The notes: generated by a model not told the origin, from the letters alone. 27,693 nucleotides of DNA from CAYLXX01 sp964387955 (GCA_964387955.1 CAYLXX010000012.1:1-27693); one strand, 5' to 3'; positions 16,524 to 24,168 are shown, counted from the first letter of the stretch. Numbers and translations are program-made.

Positions 16524-16655
16524 TTATAACTCAAGAATCTTTACAGGAATAGCGAGATTTCTCTTCGTCAACTGCCTAAATTGCTCCTTAGCGAATTTCA
16601 TACGCTCTTTTCTCCTCACTTGAGCTTCAGGCTTTCGGAAGAATAATTTGATCAT
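16524..16655 (-). CDS. 43-residue basic protein, unlisted small gene
   Basis: The product starts MIKLFFRKPEAQVRRKERM and ends AIPVKILEL. Of its 43 residues 13 are Lys/Arg and 4 are acidic. I accept it as a gene because it has its own near-consensus promoter (TTGACA, 17 bases, TACTAT) whose -10 ends 7 bases before the ATG, and an intrinsic terminator just after its stop. Size, charge and the FFRKPEAQVRRKER stretch faintly recall the C-terminal half of ribosomal protein bS21 (FYEKP..RKR), but the N-terminal half of bS21 is missing. Other options are a different small ribosome- or nucleic-acid-binding protein. The function is not established. Confidence 0.75.
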   Translation of the reverse strand: MIKLFFRKPEAQVRRKERMKFAKEQFRQLTKRNLAIPVKILEL

Positions 16656-16662
16656 TGAAACA

Positions 16663-16691
16663 ATAGTAGATTATGAGTTGTCTATTGTCAA
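16663..16691 (-). promoter_or_regulatory. Near-consensus leaderless promoter of the 43-residue gene
   Basis: Minus strand: TTGACA (16691-16686), 17 bases, TACTAT (16668-16663), then 7 bases to the ATG at 16655. A direct repeat CCTATAGAA (16694-16702 and 16728-16736) lies just upstream of the -35 and could bind a regulator. Confidence 0.7.
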
Positions 16692-16765
16692 GACCTATAG
16701 AAATAAAGGGCTTTACTATAAGTCGTCCTATAGAATATAGATAATCAGGTATAATAAGATCTTGG

Positions 16766-16785
16766 CCGCAATTAAGCGGTATAAT
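16766..16785 (+). promoter_or_regulatory. -10 box and adjoining inverted repeat before the EEP gene
   Basis: TATAAT (16780-16785) ends 8 bases before ATG 16794. An inverted repeat CCGC-N6-GCGG (16766-16779) abuts it, a good place for an operator. A second GGTATAAT lies 30 bases upstream (16748-16755). No clear -35 is seen. The rest of 16656-16793 holds nothing else I can support. Confidence 0.45.
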
Positions 16786-16793
16786 GTATATCC

Positions 16794-17510
16794 ATGACCA
16801 TTACTGTCCTTAGTTATAACGTGCTTTACAGCAAGGCACTTAAAGATATCGGCGGCATTTTGAACTCAGTTAAGCCTGATATTGTGTGCCTGCAGGAGCT
16901 AGAAACCAACGATGACAACCTGACAGCTCTGAGACCATACGGCTATTCCCTGGCAGATTACTCCAATTCATTCATCAAGTTTGGGCGTGTTTTTGGCCAG
17001 GCGACCTTTTATAACAAAAAAAAGCTTTCATTCACCTCTTCCTCTGTATTTGACATCCCCAGAAGCTACTATGAAGTGGTGCTACGCATACTGCGCGGTG
17101 TCAATGAGCCGCGCACTGTATTAAAAACCGAGTTTAAAAAGGAGAAAACTGCCTTTACTGTATACAATCTGCATCTGACAGCTCATCAAGCCACCAACAA
17201 AGCGCGTACTCGTCAGCTTGAAAAGACTCTGGGAGATTTACAATTTGAAGCTCAAGACCATGTGATTATCACTGGAGACTTTAATTACTCCTATGGACGG
17301 AAGAAGTTTGAACAAATAATTGCCAAATATAACCTTAAAGAAGCGACAAACAATCTGTATTACACCTCAATTTTTAGATTTTTAAAAATTATCCCTTTCA
17401 AATTTAAGGCAGATTATATCTTGTATCGAGGTTTAAAACTTAAAAAAACTGAGCGCGTCAACTTATTTTTCTCAGATCACTTCCCCATCATTTCGATATT
17501 CACAATTTAA
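16794..17510 (+). CDS. Endonuclease/exonuclease/phosphatase (EEP) fold protein
   Basis: The product is 238 residues, a full-length single domain with the motifs of the DNase I/EEP superfamily in order: SYNVLY with Asn9, LQELE with Glu35 (metal ligand), NLHLTAHQ with catalytic His127, GDFNY with Asp162 and Asn164, and SDHFPI with Asp228 and His229. Members are metal-dependent phosphodiesterases acting on DNA, RNA or phospholipid headgroups; the sequence does not show which. No signal peptide is present, so it should act in the cytosol. It ends 4 bases inside the convergent glycosyltransferase gene. Confidence 0.88.
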   Translation: MTITVLSYNVLYSKALKDIGGILNSVKPDIVCLQELETNDDNLTALRPYGYSLADYSNSFIKFGRVFGQATFYNKKKLSFTSSSVFDIPRSYYEVVLRILRGVNEPRTVLKTEFKKEKTAFTVYNLHLTAHQATNKARTRQLEKTLGDLQFEAQDHVIITGDFNYSYGRKKFEQIIAKYNLKEATNNLYYTSIFRFLKIIPFKFKADYILYRGLKLKKTERVNLFFSDHFPIISIFTI

Positions 17511-18340
17511 ATTCTTTCTTCGTGGAGAATCTTCATGAAAAGTGTCTTGGACTTGTGAATAAAATCTTCAAATGAATAATTTTTGACTTCTTTAGGCACT
17601 GGAAGCGCCTTGTATCTTTGGCCGCCCATCTCATACTCAAACATTTTTTTCTTCACATTACCTCGGAATATCAGGTGAGCTGACACAAGGAAGTACTTAT
17701 ACATCATATTTAGCTGGCCATCTTTCTTCATTCTTCTTAAGGAAAATTTAATCTTTATCGATGGCAAAAATTTAGCTCGTACTCCCCACTGGAGAGATTT
17801 ATAGATGATGTCATGATCTTCGGCAATAAACAGGTGTTCGTTAAAACCGCCAATTTTTTTATAAAAATCCGCCTCACAAATCATGCTACCGCTTGAGGAA
17901 AACGGCCTGCCTGTATTATTGGATAAACCTATGAAAAAATTGACAAATTCAAAGAGAATTTTGGCCTGGGAAGAATTTTCTTCTGGCAATAGATAAGGAA
18001 TAAACATGAGGCCTTTGCGCTTGAGTATCACCCGATGTAAATTTTTTGTGAAGCCAGGGCTGATCCGGCAATCAGCATCGAGAAAAACTAAATATTCTCC
18101 TTTTGCATGCTGAGCGCCAAAATTGCGTGAATACGAAACATTTTTCCTATCAGTCATGGAGATGGTCAGAGGAAAATGTTCAGCGAATTTTTTGGCTTCT
18201 TCTCGGGTTTTATCCTCGGAAGATGCGTCGACAACAATCACCTCAAAATTTCTAGACGCTTGTTTGGCAAGATCAGAGAGTAAGCGCGGAAGATATTTCT
18301 CTTCATTTAAAGTAGGAATTATGACTGAGAAAAAGTGCAT
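17507..18340 (-). CDS. Family 2 (GT-A) glycosyltransferase
   Basis: The product is 277 residues from ATG 18340 (MHFFSVIIPTLNEEKYL); the frame opens 21 codons earlier but that part runs into the divergent gene. GT2 signs are VIIPTLNEE, VVDASSEDKT, the DxD-type FLDADCRI, and an AEDHDIIYKSLQWG acceptor/ED motif. It lacks C-terminal membrane helices, so it is a soluble or peripheral sugar transferase. The promoter on the minus strand is an extended -10 TGCTATAAT at 18365-18373. It is divergent to a tandem pair of other GT2 genes, suggesting a shared surface-glycan function. Confidence 0.9.
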   Translation of the reverse strand: MHFFSVIIPTLNEEKYLPRLLSDLAKQASRNFEVIVVDASSEDKTREEAKKFAEHFPLTISMTDRKNVSYSRNFGAQHAKGEYLVFLDADCRISPGFTKNLHRVILKRKGLMFIPYLLPEENSSQAKILFEFVNFFIGLSNNTGRPFSSSGSMICEADFYKKIGGFNEHLFIAEDHDIIYKSLQWGVRAKFLPSIKIKFSLRRMKKDGQLNMMYKYFLVSAHLIFRGNVKKKMFEYEMGGQRYKALPVPKEVKNYSFEDFIHKSKTLFMKILHEERI

Positions 18341-18386
18341 ATAGAGCCTTGTAAATTGTAATTTATTATAGCATACTGCATATAAG
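18341..18386. promoter_or_regulatory. 46-bp divergent promoter between glycosyltransferase genes
   Basis: Plus strand: TTGTAA (18349-18354), 17 bases, CATACT (18372-18377), then 9 bases to ATG 18387. Minus strand: TGC-TATAAT (18373-18365), an extended -10, giving a leader of about 18 bases to ATG 18340. The two elements overlap, so the two directions may compete for polymerase. Confidence 0.45.
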
Positions 18387-19082
18387 ATGAAAGTTTCCGT
18401 CATTATACCGGTACGAAATGAGGAAGACTATATTGGAAATTGTCTAACCGATCTGACTAATCAGGAAGAACCTGCCGATGAAATCATTGTCGTCAACAAT
18501 GGTTCAACTGATAAAACCGTAGAAATTGTCAAAGAATTCCCCGTCAAACTTCTCTATGTCAAAGAGCCTGGCATCGCTCGTACTCGCGCGCTTGGATTTG
18601 ATGAGGCTAAAGGAGATATTCTGGGACGCATAGACGCCGATACCAAGGTGCCTCGAAATTGGATAAAAAAAATGAGGGCCAATTTCGAGGCACAAACAAT
18701 CGACGCCTTGACAGGGCCGGCTAATTTCTATGATGCCCCTTTACAACCAATTCTTTTTTCGAAATTTTTTGTTTCCTTTATGCATCTCATACAAGGATTC
18801 AACACCTTAAACGGTCCCAACATGGCCATGACAAAAAGTATCTGGAATCGGGTTTCGCCTCACTTGTGCACAGATGATACAAAAATGCATGAAGATCTTG
18901 ATTTGGCAATACATATCCATCGCCTCGGCGGAGTCATCAAATACGATCCTCAATTTATAGCTCAAATTTCTGCTCGACGCATCAAACACAATCCCACATC
19001 TTTTTTTATCGAATATCAATCAAGAACAATTAGGACATTGTTTACTCACGGCATTCCATTTAAAATATTTAAAAGTGTATGA
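18387..19082 (+). CDS. Family 2 glycosyltransferase, first of a tandem pair
   Basis: The product is 231 residues, a GT-A domain only: VSVIIPVRNEE, VVNNGSTDKT, the metal-binding RIDADT (DAD at 83-85) and a MHEDLDLAIHIH motif (about 167) that supplies the catalytic acid position. It shares most of its key blocks with the next gene (PADE.IVV, DALTGP.NFYD/SDFYD, SFFIEY), so the two are paralogues by duplication. Its TGA overlaps the next ATG by 4 bases (ATGA), which implies translational coupling. Confidence 0.9.
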   Translation: MKVSVIIPVRNEEDYIGNCLTDLTNQEEPADEIIVVNNGSTDKTVEIVKEFPVKLLYVKEPGIARTRALGFDEAKGDILGRIDADTKVPRNWIKKMRANFEAQTIDALTGPANFYDAPLQPILFSKFFVSFMHLIQGFNTLNGPNMAMTKSIWNRVSPHLCTDDTKMHEDLDLAIHIHRLGGVIKYDPQFIAQISARRIKHNPTSFFIEYQSRTIRTLFTHGIPFKIFKSV

Positions 19083-19759
19083 AAATCTCAGTCGTTATCC
19101 CAGTACATAACGAAGAAAAAAATATCGGCGCTTGCCTGCAATGCCTTCTGGAGCAAGAAATTCCAGCCGATGAAGTAATTGTCGTTGATAGCAATTCGAC
19201 TGACAATTCAGAATCAATCATTAAAAATTTTCCTGTTAAACACCTTAAAAGAGATTTCAAAAATGTTATAGAGGCACGCGATTATGGATTCGATCATGCG
19301 CAATTTGACATCATCGCCAGATACGACGCCGATACTCGCATATCTCCCGACTGGGTGAAACGAATCAAAGAAGATTTTGAAAAAAAAGGCATTGATGCAC
19401 TCACTGGCCCATCGGACTTTTATGATTTTCCGTTTGGAGGTGCGATTTGGTACAAAATTTTTATTTTTTTTATCAAACTTATTACCGGCTATTCGACTAT
19501 GCTTGGAACGAACCTAGCTCTCACAAAAAATATGTGGAATACAATAAAAAACGAGACCTGCAAAAATCCAACCAAAGTACATGAAGACATGGATTTGGCA
19601 ATGCATATACATATGCACGGCGGAAAAATATTGTACGATCCGCATCTTATCACTCATACATCATCAAGAAGGCAACGAACCAATCCTGGATCTTTTTTTA
19701 TCGAATATCCTTGGAGATTAATCAAAATGTTGCGCAGTCACGCTACTTCTGCATCTTAA
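19079..19759 (+). CDS. Family 2 glycosyltransferase, second of a tandem pair
   Basis: The product is 226 residues. Motifs are ISVVIPVHNEE, VVDSNSTDNS, RYDADTRI (DAD) and VHEDMDLAMHIHMHGG, equivalent to those of the preceding gene. The start overlaps the previous stop by 4 bases. The last 17 bases overlap the 3' end of the DNA ligase gene on the other strand, with no room for a terminator. The substrate cannot be told from the sequence. Confidence 0.9.
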   Translation: MKISVVIPVHNEEKNIGACLQCLLEQEIPADEVIVVDSNSTDNSESIIKNFPVKHLKRDFKNVIEARDYGFDHAQFDIIARYDADTRISPDWVKRIKEDFEKKGIDALTGPSDFYDFPFGGAIWYKIFIFFIKLITGYSTMLGTNLALTKNMWNTIKNETCKNPTKVHEDMDLAMHIHMHGGKILYDPHLITHTSSRRQRTNPGSFFIEYPWRLIKMLRSHATSAS

Positions 19760-21530
19760 ACATTTTTTCAAGTTCTTTTAATGTTGTTGAATCTTCTGGT
19801 CGTTTATCATCGCGAAATTTCTCAAGTCGAGGAAACCTCAGTGCGTATCCTTGCACATCGACGTCAAAGGCCGCGCCGCTTTTGGAGGGCTTCATAATTC
19901 GTCCTGCTGTATGAATTGTTGAGCGACTAATACTATCTGCTCGTATCTCCACCACAGTTTTGGGTTTTACCCACACATCAACTTCCATCATTTTATCGAC
20001 ATCGTAAAGCGCCGGTTTTTTGTCGGATTTATATTTATCAGATCGTAGCTTAAGATTTTTCCATTCTTCATCGCTTAGTCCGGTACCGATTTTGGCAATA
20101 GTCACAAACATATCTTTTTTTTCGTTGTACACACCGACAAGAAAAGCTCCAATACCAAAGCCTGCTCGTTTGCCTTTACCGAAATCATAACCCATAACTA
20201 AACAATCAATCGTGTCTTTGATAGAAGATGCGGCATAACTTTTTTTGAGTTTTATCCAATTCCATCCTCTGGCTCCTGGTTGATAGACTCCTGTCATTTT
20301 TTTGGCAATAATTCCTTCCAGTCCATCTGCAATTGCAGTATCAAAAAGTGCTTCCAGTTTCATTGGGTCATCAGTAGTATTATCAGGAGAAAGTATGACT
20401 GTATTTTCGCGGGCTGTCGCATTTTTATTGACCACATTGGCCAATTTTTCTCTTCTTTTTGTAAACGGTTCGTTGATATAACTTACACCATCGGCATATA
20501 AAAGTTCAAAGACAAACAACTTGAGGGGAATTTCTTTAGCCTTTTCCTCGATATCATATTTTCGTTTACGCTGGACAGTAAGTTGAAACGGCAGTAATTT
20601 ATGATGTTTTTGATCATACCCGATTGCCTCACCCTCAAGGATTATTTCCGCTGCTTTGATCTCCTTTTTAATTCCCTCAACAATATCCGGATACATCGGT
20701 GAAACTTCTTCTAGATTACGGGAATACAATCTAACTTCGTGGTTTTTTTTACTGTAATGCACTTGCAGACGAAATCCATCATACTTAGGCTCGATGATAG
20801 ACTCACCAATTTTCTCAACTATTTCTTTACCAGAAGACAACCTCTCAGCCCGCATCATCAAAATCGGAGTAAAAATATGCGGTTTCACGTGATGCAATCC
20901 CTCGATGCCCTTTTCTTTCATGACTTTGGCGATATATCCAAGATCTGGCCGTACGTGATATGCTCCTTGAATCTCAGGCCGAAGGCTTTTATCACCTTTG
21001 GACATCCAAGATAATGAATCAAGTACAGTCATATCTGAGAAACCTAAACGCAAAGTCCCCGCAGGAATGCGAGCCAAGTATCGGGAGGATAAGTGATCCG
21101 CCTGCCTGAACAAATGCGCCAAAATTTTCATCTTCAAATCTTGCGATCCTGGACCAGATGCTTCTGCCAATTTATGAAGTTCGTTAAAAACCTCAGTTAC
21201 TGATAAATCTTTTTCGTCAAAGGAGTGAATTTCTTTTTTAAATTCCTCAACAGTCTTGCCGACATCACCGATTTTATCGAATCTTTTCTTAAAATCTGAT
21301 TCGTCAAGCTGAAGTGCATAAATAACACTTCTATTAATCATTTTCTCGGCAATACCAAATTCAAGTTTCTCGAAACTTGGCGCAATTCTTCCTTGGAGTA
21401 AATATATAGTCTTGTCGATTTCATCTGCATGAAGTTTTTTGAAAAGCTCGGCCAGTTTATGAGTAATCGTCAGACGCGATGAAGTAACTTCAATCTCCTC
21501 GATGTATTTAGCAAGTTCTGAAAATTTCAT
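19743..21530 (-). CDS. ATP-dependent DNA ligase, archaeal-type
   Basis: The product is 595 residues from ATG 21530 (MKFSELAKYIEEIEVTSSRL), which matches the usual N-terminus of this family; upstream ATGs would overlap the Fic gene. Domains: an N-terminal DNA-binding domain (about 1-190), a nucleotidyltransferase core with motif I EPKYDGFR (Lys249 is the AMP-accepting lysine), motif III ILEGEAIGYD, motif IV DGLEGIIAKK and motif V WIKLKKSY, then an OB-fold domain. Length and order match archaeal LigI-type replicative ligases. Bacteria normally rely on NAD-dependent LigA, so this is a likely ancient transfer and probably an additional repair or replication ligase. It lies 4 bases after the Fic gene stop. 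Confidence 0.95.
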   Translation of the reverse strand: MKFSELAKYIEEIEVTSSRLTITHKLAELFKKLHADEIDKTIYLLQGRIAPSFEKLEFGIAEKMINRSVIYALQLDESDFKKRFDKIGDVGKTVEEFKKEIHSFDEKDLSVTEVFNELHKLAEASGPGSQDLKMKILAHLFRQADHLSSRYLARIPAGTLRLGFSDMTVLDSLSWMSKGDKSLRPEIQGAYHVRPDLGYIAKVMKEKGIEGLHHVKPHIFTPILMMRAERLSSGKEIVEKIGESIIEPKYDGFRLQVHYSKKNHEVRLYSRNLEEVSPMYPDIVEGIKKEIKAAEIILEGEAIGYDQKHHKLLPFQLTVQRKRKYDIEEKAKEIPLKLFVFELLYADGVSYINEPFTKRREKLANVVNKNATARENTVILSPDNTTDDPMKLEALFDTAIADGLEGIIAKKMTGVYQPGARGWNWIKLKKSYAASSIKDTIDCLVMGYDFGKGKRAGFGIGAFLVGVYNEKKDMFVTIAKIGTGLSDEEWKNLKLRSDKYKSDKKPALYDVDKMMEVDVWVKPKTVVEIRADSISRSTIHTAGRIMKPSKSGAAFDVDVQGYALRFPRLEKFRDDKRPEDSTTLKELEKMFKMQK

Positions 21531-21534
21531 AGTA

Positions 21535-22572
21535 TCAAACTGCAACATAGCGAGCACTCTTTGTGCTGCCAATTTTTTTGACTAAATTTTTCTTGATTAA
21601 ATCTTGCACGTCGCGTAAAACTGTATCTTCTGAAATATCGGGAAAAACCGATGTGAAAGCCTGGTTTTGGAGATAGCCGATTTCTTGAATATATTCCATC
21701 AATTTAATTTGTCTTTCTGTAAGATAAATTTGTTGGCCGCCAATTTTTTCTTTCAGTTTTACGTCACGCGAAAGTTTGAGTATTTTATCTTTAATTTTTT
21801 CGAATTCGATGGCGGCCCCTTGTGTGAAATATTCAAGCCATGGAGAAAGTTCACCGCTTGATGCTTTTTGGAGATTGGCATAATATGATGCTGCGTCTCG
21901 ATCATAATATTCCTCAAGTGAAAAAAAACGTCGTATGTCATACCCACCTAAAAACATAATCAGCGTCGCGATTGCTCGAGCTACTCTCCCATTGCCATCG
22001 ATAAATGGATGAATTCTGACTAGTTCGTGATGGGCAATACCAGCTTTAATTACAGGGTGAATATCATCGTCTTTATTCAACCAGTAAGAAAATTCGCGCA
22101 TCAGAAATGGTATTTCAACCGAAGAAGGAGGGCGAAACGTGATCTCACCGTTTTGTGAATTGCGAATAATTACTTGCTTTAATCGATATTCACCAGCTTG
22201 ATCAACCGACAATATTTTATCCACAACCATTTTGTGAATTTTTTTTATCACCGGCTCTGTGATTTTATCAATTTCTCGACTTGCTTCATCGTCTACAAAT
22301 TCAATAACTCTTCTGTAGTTGATAATCTCTTGAATATCACGCGGGCGTGCAATCACTTCTTTACCAAGCAATACATCCTTAGCCTCATCTTTATGGAGTA
22401 AGTTGCCTTCGATATGAGTACCGTGGTATACCTGGCGCACTACTGCATCCTCTCTAAATTGCTTCTCCCAGAGAGGCAAAATAGGCGCATGGCGAATAAC
22501 TTCTTCAGAGGCCTCAATTTTACCGATATGCATAAGGATTTTATTGGTGATAACGTAGGTAGGAGAAAACAT
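21535..22572 (-). CDS. Fic family protein (AMPylase-type) with C-terminal winged helix
   Basis: The product is 345 residues from ATG 22572 (MFSPTYVITNK). This start is chosen because TATAAT ends 7 bases before it; an ATG 9 bases upstream overlaps that box. The catalytic loop HPFIDGNGRVAR (188-199) is intact, with His188 as the base. An N-terminal helix reads YHGTHIEGN, with Glu55 in the position of the inhibitory Glu, although the usual Ser/Thr four residues before it is Gly. The flap ITFRPPSSVEIP is typical. The last 60 residues resemble a winged helix-turn-helix, as in many stand-alone Fic proteins, so it may regulate its own promoter. Fic enzymes attach AMP to Tyr/Ser/Thr of target proteins. 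A DNA ligase gene follows after 4 bases. Confidence 0.92.
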   Translation of the reverse strand: MFSPTYVITNKILMHIGKIEASEEVIRHAPILPLWEKQFREDAVVRQVYHGTHIEGNLLHKDEAKDVLLGKEVIARPRDIQEIINYRRVIEFVDDEASREIDKITEPVIKKIHKMVVDKILSVDQAGEYRLKQVIIRNSQNGEITFRPPSSVEIPFLMREFSYWLNKDDDIHPVIKAGIAHHELVRIHPFIDGNGRVARAIATLIMFLGGYDIRRFFSLEEYYDRDAASYYANLQKASSGELSPWLEYFTQGAAIEFEKIKDKILKLSRDVKLKEKIGGQQIYLTERQIKLMEYIQEIGYLQNQAFTSVFPDISEDTVLRDVQDLIKKNLVKKIGSTKSARYVAV

Positions 22573-22579
22573 AATCTCC

Positions 22580-22608
22580 ATTATAGCGGGAAAAAAAACA
22601 TCGTGCAA
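22580..22608 (-). promoter_or_regulatory. Leaderless promoter of the Fic-ligase operon
   Basis: Minus strand: TTGCAC (22608-22603), 17 bases, TATAAT (22585-22580), then 7 bases to ATG 22572. Confidence 0.6.
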
Positions 22609-22627
22609 TAATTGTGCGGGAAAAAAA
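22586..22627. repeat. Direct repeat GCGGGAAAAAAA and small palindrome in Fic/pilin promoter region
   Basis: GCGGGAAAAAAA occurs at 22586-22597 and again at 22616-22627, and between the copies lies GTGCAATAATTGTGC (22603-22617), with a CAATAATTG palindrome core. The palindrome covers the Fic -35 element and lies just before the pilin -35. It is a likely operator region, perhaps for the winged-helix end of Fic. Confidence 0.4.
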
Positions 22628-22629
22628 TA

Positions 22630-22658
22630 TTGACTTGATCTTACGTTTATACTAGACT
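22630..22658 (+). promoter_or_regulatory. Leaderless promoter of the pilin pair
   Basis: TTGACT (22630-22635), 17 bases, TAGACT (22653-22658), then 7 bases to ATG 22666. TATACT at 22648-22653 is an alternative -10, but its spacing from TTGACT is only 12. Confidence 0.55.
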
Positions 22659-22665
22659 GGGAACA

Positions 22666-22965
22666 ATGGTATACGCTCAAATAGATCTCTCAGATCCCCA
22701 GCAGAACCCCATAGCCAAATTTGATTCCATCGCTACTTTTTTAAATGTCATCTTACCTCTGGCCACTGTGGTTGGTGCGATTGTTTTCCTGATCATGCTT
22801 CTTTATGGAGCATTCACATTTGCTACAGCCGGAGGAGATCCCGAAAAATTGAAAAAAGCTCAGAAAACGTTTGGGTTCTCAATCGGCGGTTTTGTTATAA
22901 TGGTTTTTGCATACTTTTTTGTGAAGTTATTGGCTAGCGTATTACATATACAAACACCCATCTAA
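22666..22965 (+). CDS. Type IV secretion pilin (VirB2/TrbC-like), first of a pair
   Basis: The product is 99 residues: a short polar N-terminus, a first membrane segment (about 28-52), a cytosolic loop reading AGGDPEKLKKAQK, a second membrane segment (about 70-92) and a short tail. This two-helix hairpin with a G-D-P-E-K/R-x-K-K/N-A-Q loop is the CPR 'T4SS pilin' pattern. No separate cleaved signal peptide is evident. The TAA overlaps the next ATG by one base. Confidence 0.85.
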   Translation: MVYAQIDLSDPQQNPIAKFDSIATFLNVILPLATVVGAIVFLIMLLYGAFTFATAGGDPEKLKKAQKTFGFSIGGFVIMVFAYFFVKLLASVLHIQTPI

Positions 22966-23333
22966 TGCAACTTGCAAACTCAAATCCAGTCAATGACATC
23001 ATCGGCACTATTACTCCGGTGGGACCTATTACAGGAGATCCGATCGTCGGTCTTTCGAAATTGATTGTTTTTGGGATAAATACTTTCCTACTAGTTGCCT
23101 CATTTGCAGTACTTGCCTATCTTTTATGGGGAGCTTTTGATTGGGTGACTTCAAGTGGAGATAAAGAGAAAGTTAGCAAAGCGCAACAGAAAATGACATA
23201 TGCAATCGTAGGATTAGTCCTGATTATTGTTGTTTTCACAGTCTTTGGAGTGGTTGCGGGAGATATGCTAGGTATACTGAAAAAAGATGCCGCCGGTCAG
23301 TGGTATTTCGTCATCCCTACTTTTCAGCCTTAA
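22965..23333 (+). CDS. Type IV secretion pilin (VirB2/TrbC-like), second of a pair
   Basis: The product is 122 residues. A first membrane segment (about 32-55) is followed by a loop reading SSGDKEKVSKAQQKM and a second segment (about 70-92), then an external tail of about 30 residues. It is paralogous to the preceding gene and to the C-terminus of the gene at 5180-6274. It is coupled to the first pilin by a TAATG overlap. Its last 17 bases overlap the convergent GHMP-like gene. Two different pilins in one operon could form a mixed filament or act as major and minor subunits. Confidence 0.85.
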   Translation: MQLANSNPVNDIIGTITPVGPITGDPIVGLSKLIVFGINTFLLVASFAVLAYLLWGAFDWVTSSGDKEKVSKAQQKMTYAIVGLVLIIVVFTVFGVVAGDMLGILKKDAAGQWYFVIPTFQP

Positions 23334-24150
23334 TTTGGCGGAGTCCTGAGTACGTCACTTGAAGAGGAATGAGATTTATTTTGCGTAAGCGTGCATATTT
23401 CTGGGCCTCATTTTTATTTAAAAAAAATAGCGCCGCTCCCTCGGGCATTAATTCTAGTTCTTCATACATCGTTTGATTGCTTTGCAGTGCCTGCTTAAAA
23501 ATTAGTTTTTGCTCTGAAGCAATTGCAACGACCAATTTACGTGTATTTTTTTCCATTATCTGTAAGTAGTCTTCCATTTTTTGCGGATTTCTATTATATA
23601 GTTGACCGAATTTTTTGTCGCTGTGAATCAATTGTGAATGATGGATACAAAAAATGTTCCTGAGAAATGTTCTTGGGATTTTAAGCGATAGTTGACTAAT
23701 TACTTTAAGGAATTCAAATTCTCTTCTGGCATATATTAAACCACCAAATGAGGAGACACTTGAAAGGTAACCCAACTCATGTCGATTGGTTTTTTTGTCG
23801 ATATAAAAAGATAGTCTATTTATTTCCTCAACTGGAAAAATTTTACCCGTAAAAAAATTGAGCATACAAGCGACAATAACTACGGAATTTGCTGCATTTG
23901 CGCCTGTGATTTGCAGTGTATAGGGGGGGACTTGAAATGGAATGGATTTTCGTTTAAGATAGTCTTTTACACCCATTTCAATATGTAAAAACTCAGGTTT
24001 TTTAGATTTCTGCACTCCCCCTTTGCGTACACGGCAAATCACCCATGTATCAATCGCACAGGCTAGGAGAGGTTTTCCATAGCGCTCGCCCAAGTTTCCA
24101 GATAAAACATTACAAATTGGAGCGCTCCAAGTAGCAGAAGCTAGGTTCAT
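23317..24150 (-). CDS. Degenerate GHMP-kinase-like (mevalonate-kinase-like) protein
   Basis: The product is 277 residues. The N-terminus (SGNLGERYGKPLLACAID) follows the GExxVxxGxPAxAxAI pattern of mevalonate kinase, and VSSFGGLIYARREFEFLK matches the VSTYGG block. However, the phosphate-binding motif GLGSSA is replaced by TGANAANSV (about 82-90), and the residue at the catalytic Asp position of the GIDN block appears to be Leu129. The Gly-rich third motif (TGAGGGG) is not seen either. The reading frame is intact, so this is more likely a pseudokinase or a repurposed fold than a dead gene. No other mevalonate-pathway gene is in the window. Confidence 0.6.
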   Translation of the reverse strand: MNLASATWSAPICNVLSGNLGERYGKPLLACAIDTWVICRVRKGGVQKSKKPEFLHIEMGVKDYLKRKSIPFQVPPYTLQITGANAANSVVIVACMLNFFTGKIFPVEEINRLSFYIDKKTNRHELGYLSSVSSFGGLIYARREFEFLKVISQLSLKIPRTFLRNIFCIHHSQLIHSDKKFGQLYNRNPQKMEDYLQIMEKNTRKLVVAIASEQKLIFKQALQSNQTMYEELELMPEGAALFFLNKNEAQKYARLRKINLIPLQVTYSGLRQIKAEK

Positions 24151-24168
24151 ATGGGGTAATTATATCTT
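24151..24168. promoter_or_regulatory. 18-bp divergent promoter core
   Basis: Minus strand: TATAAT (24164-24159) ends 8 bases before ATG 24150. Plus strand: a weaker TAATTA (24157-24162) ends 6 bases before ATG 24169. No clear -35 element is seen on either side. Confidence 0.45.

Noticed and set aside
21535..21537. Possible UGA recoding (code 25) at the Fic stop
   Set aside because: The Fic protein is complete at this TGA and the ligase begins 4 bases later; normal code 11 explains all genes.
21531..21572. Upstream extension of the DNA ligase gene
   Set aside because: It overlaps the Fic coding region, and the family N-terminus matches the start at MKFSELAKYIEE.
22573..22680. Upstream extension of the Fic gene
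   Set aside because: It would overlap the pilin start and include the promoter; TATAAT ends 7 bases before ATG 22572.
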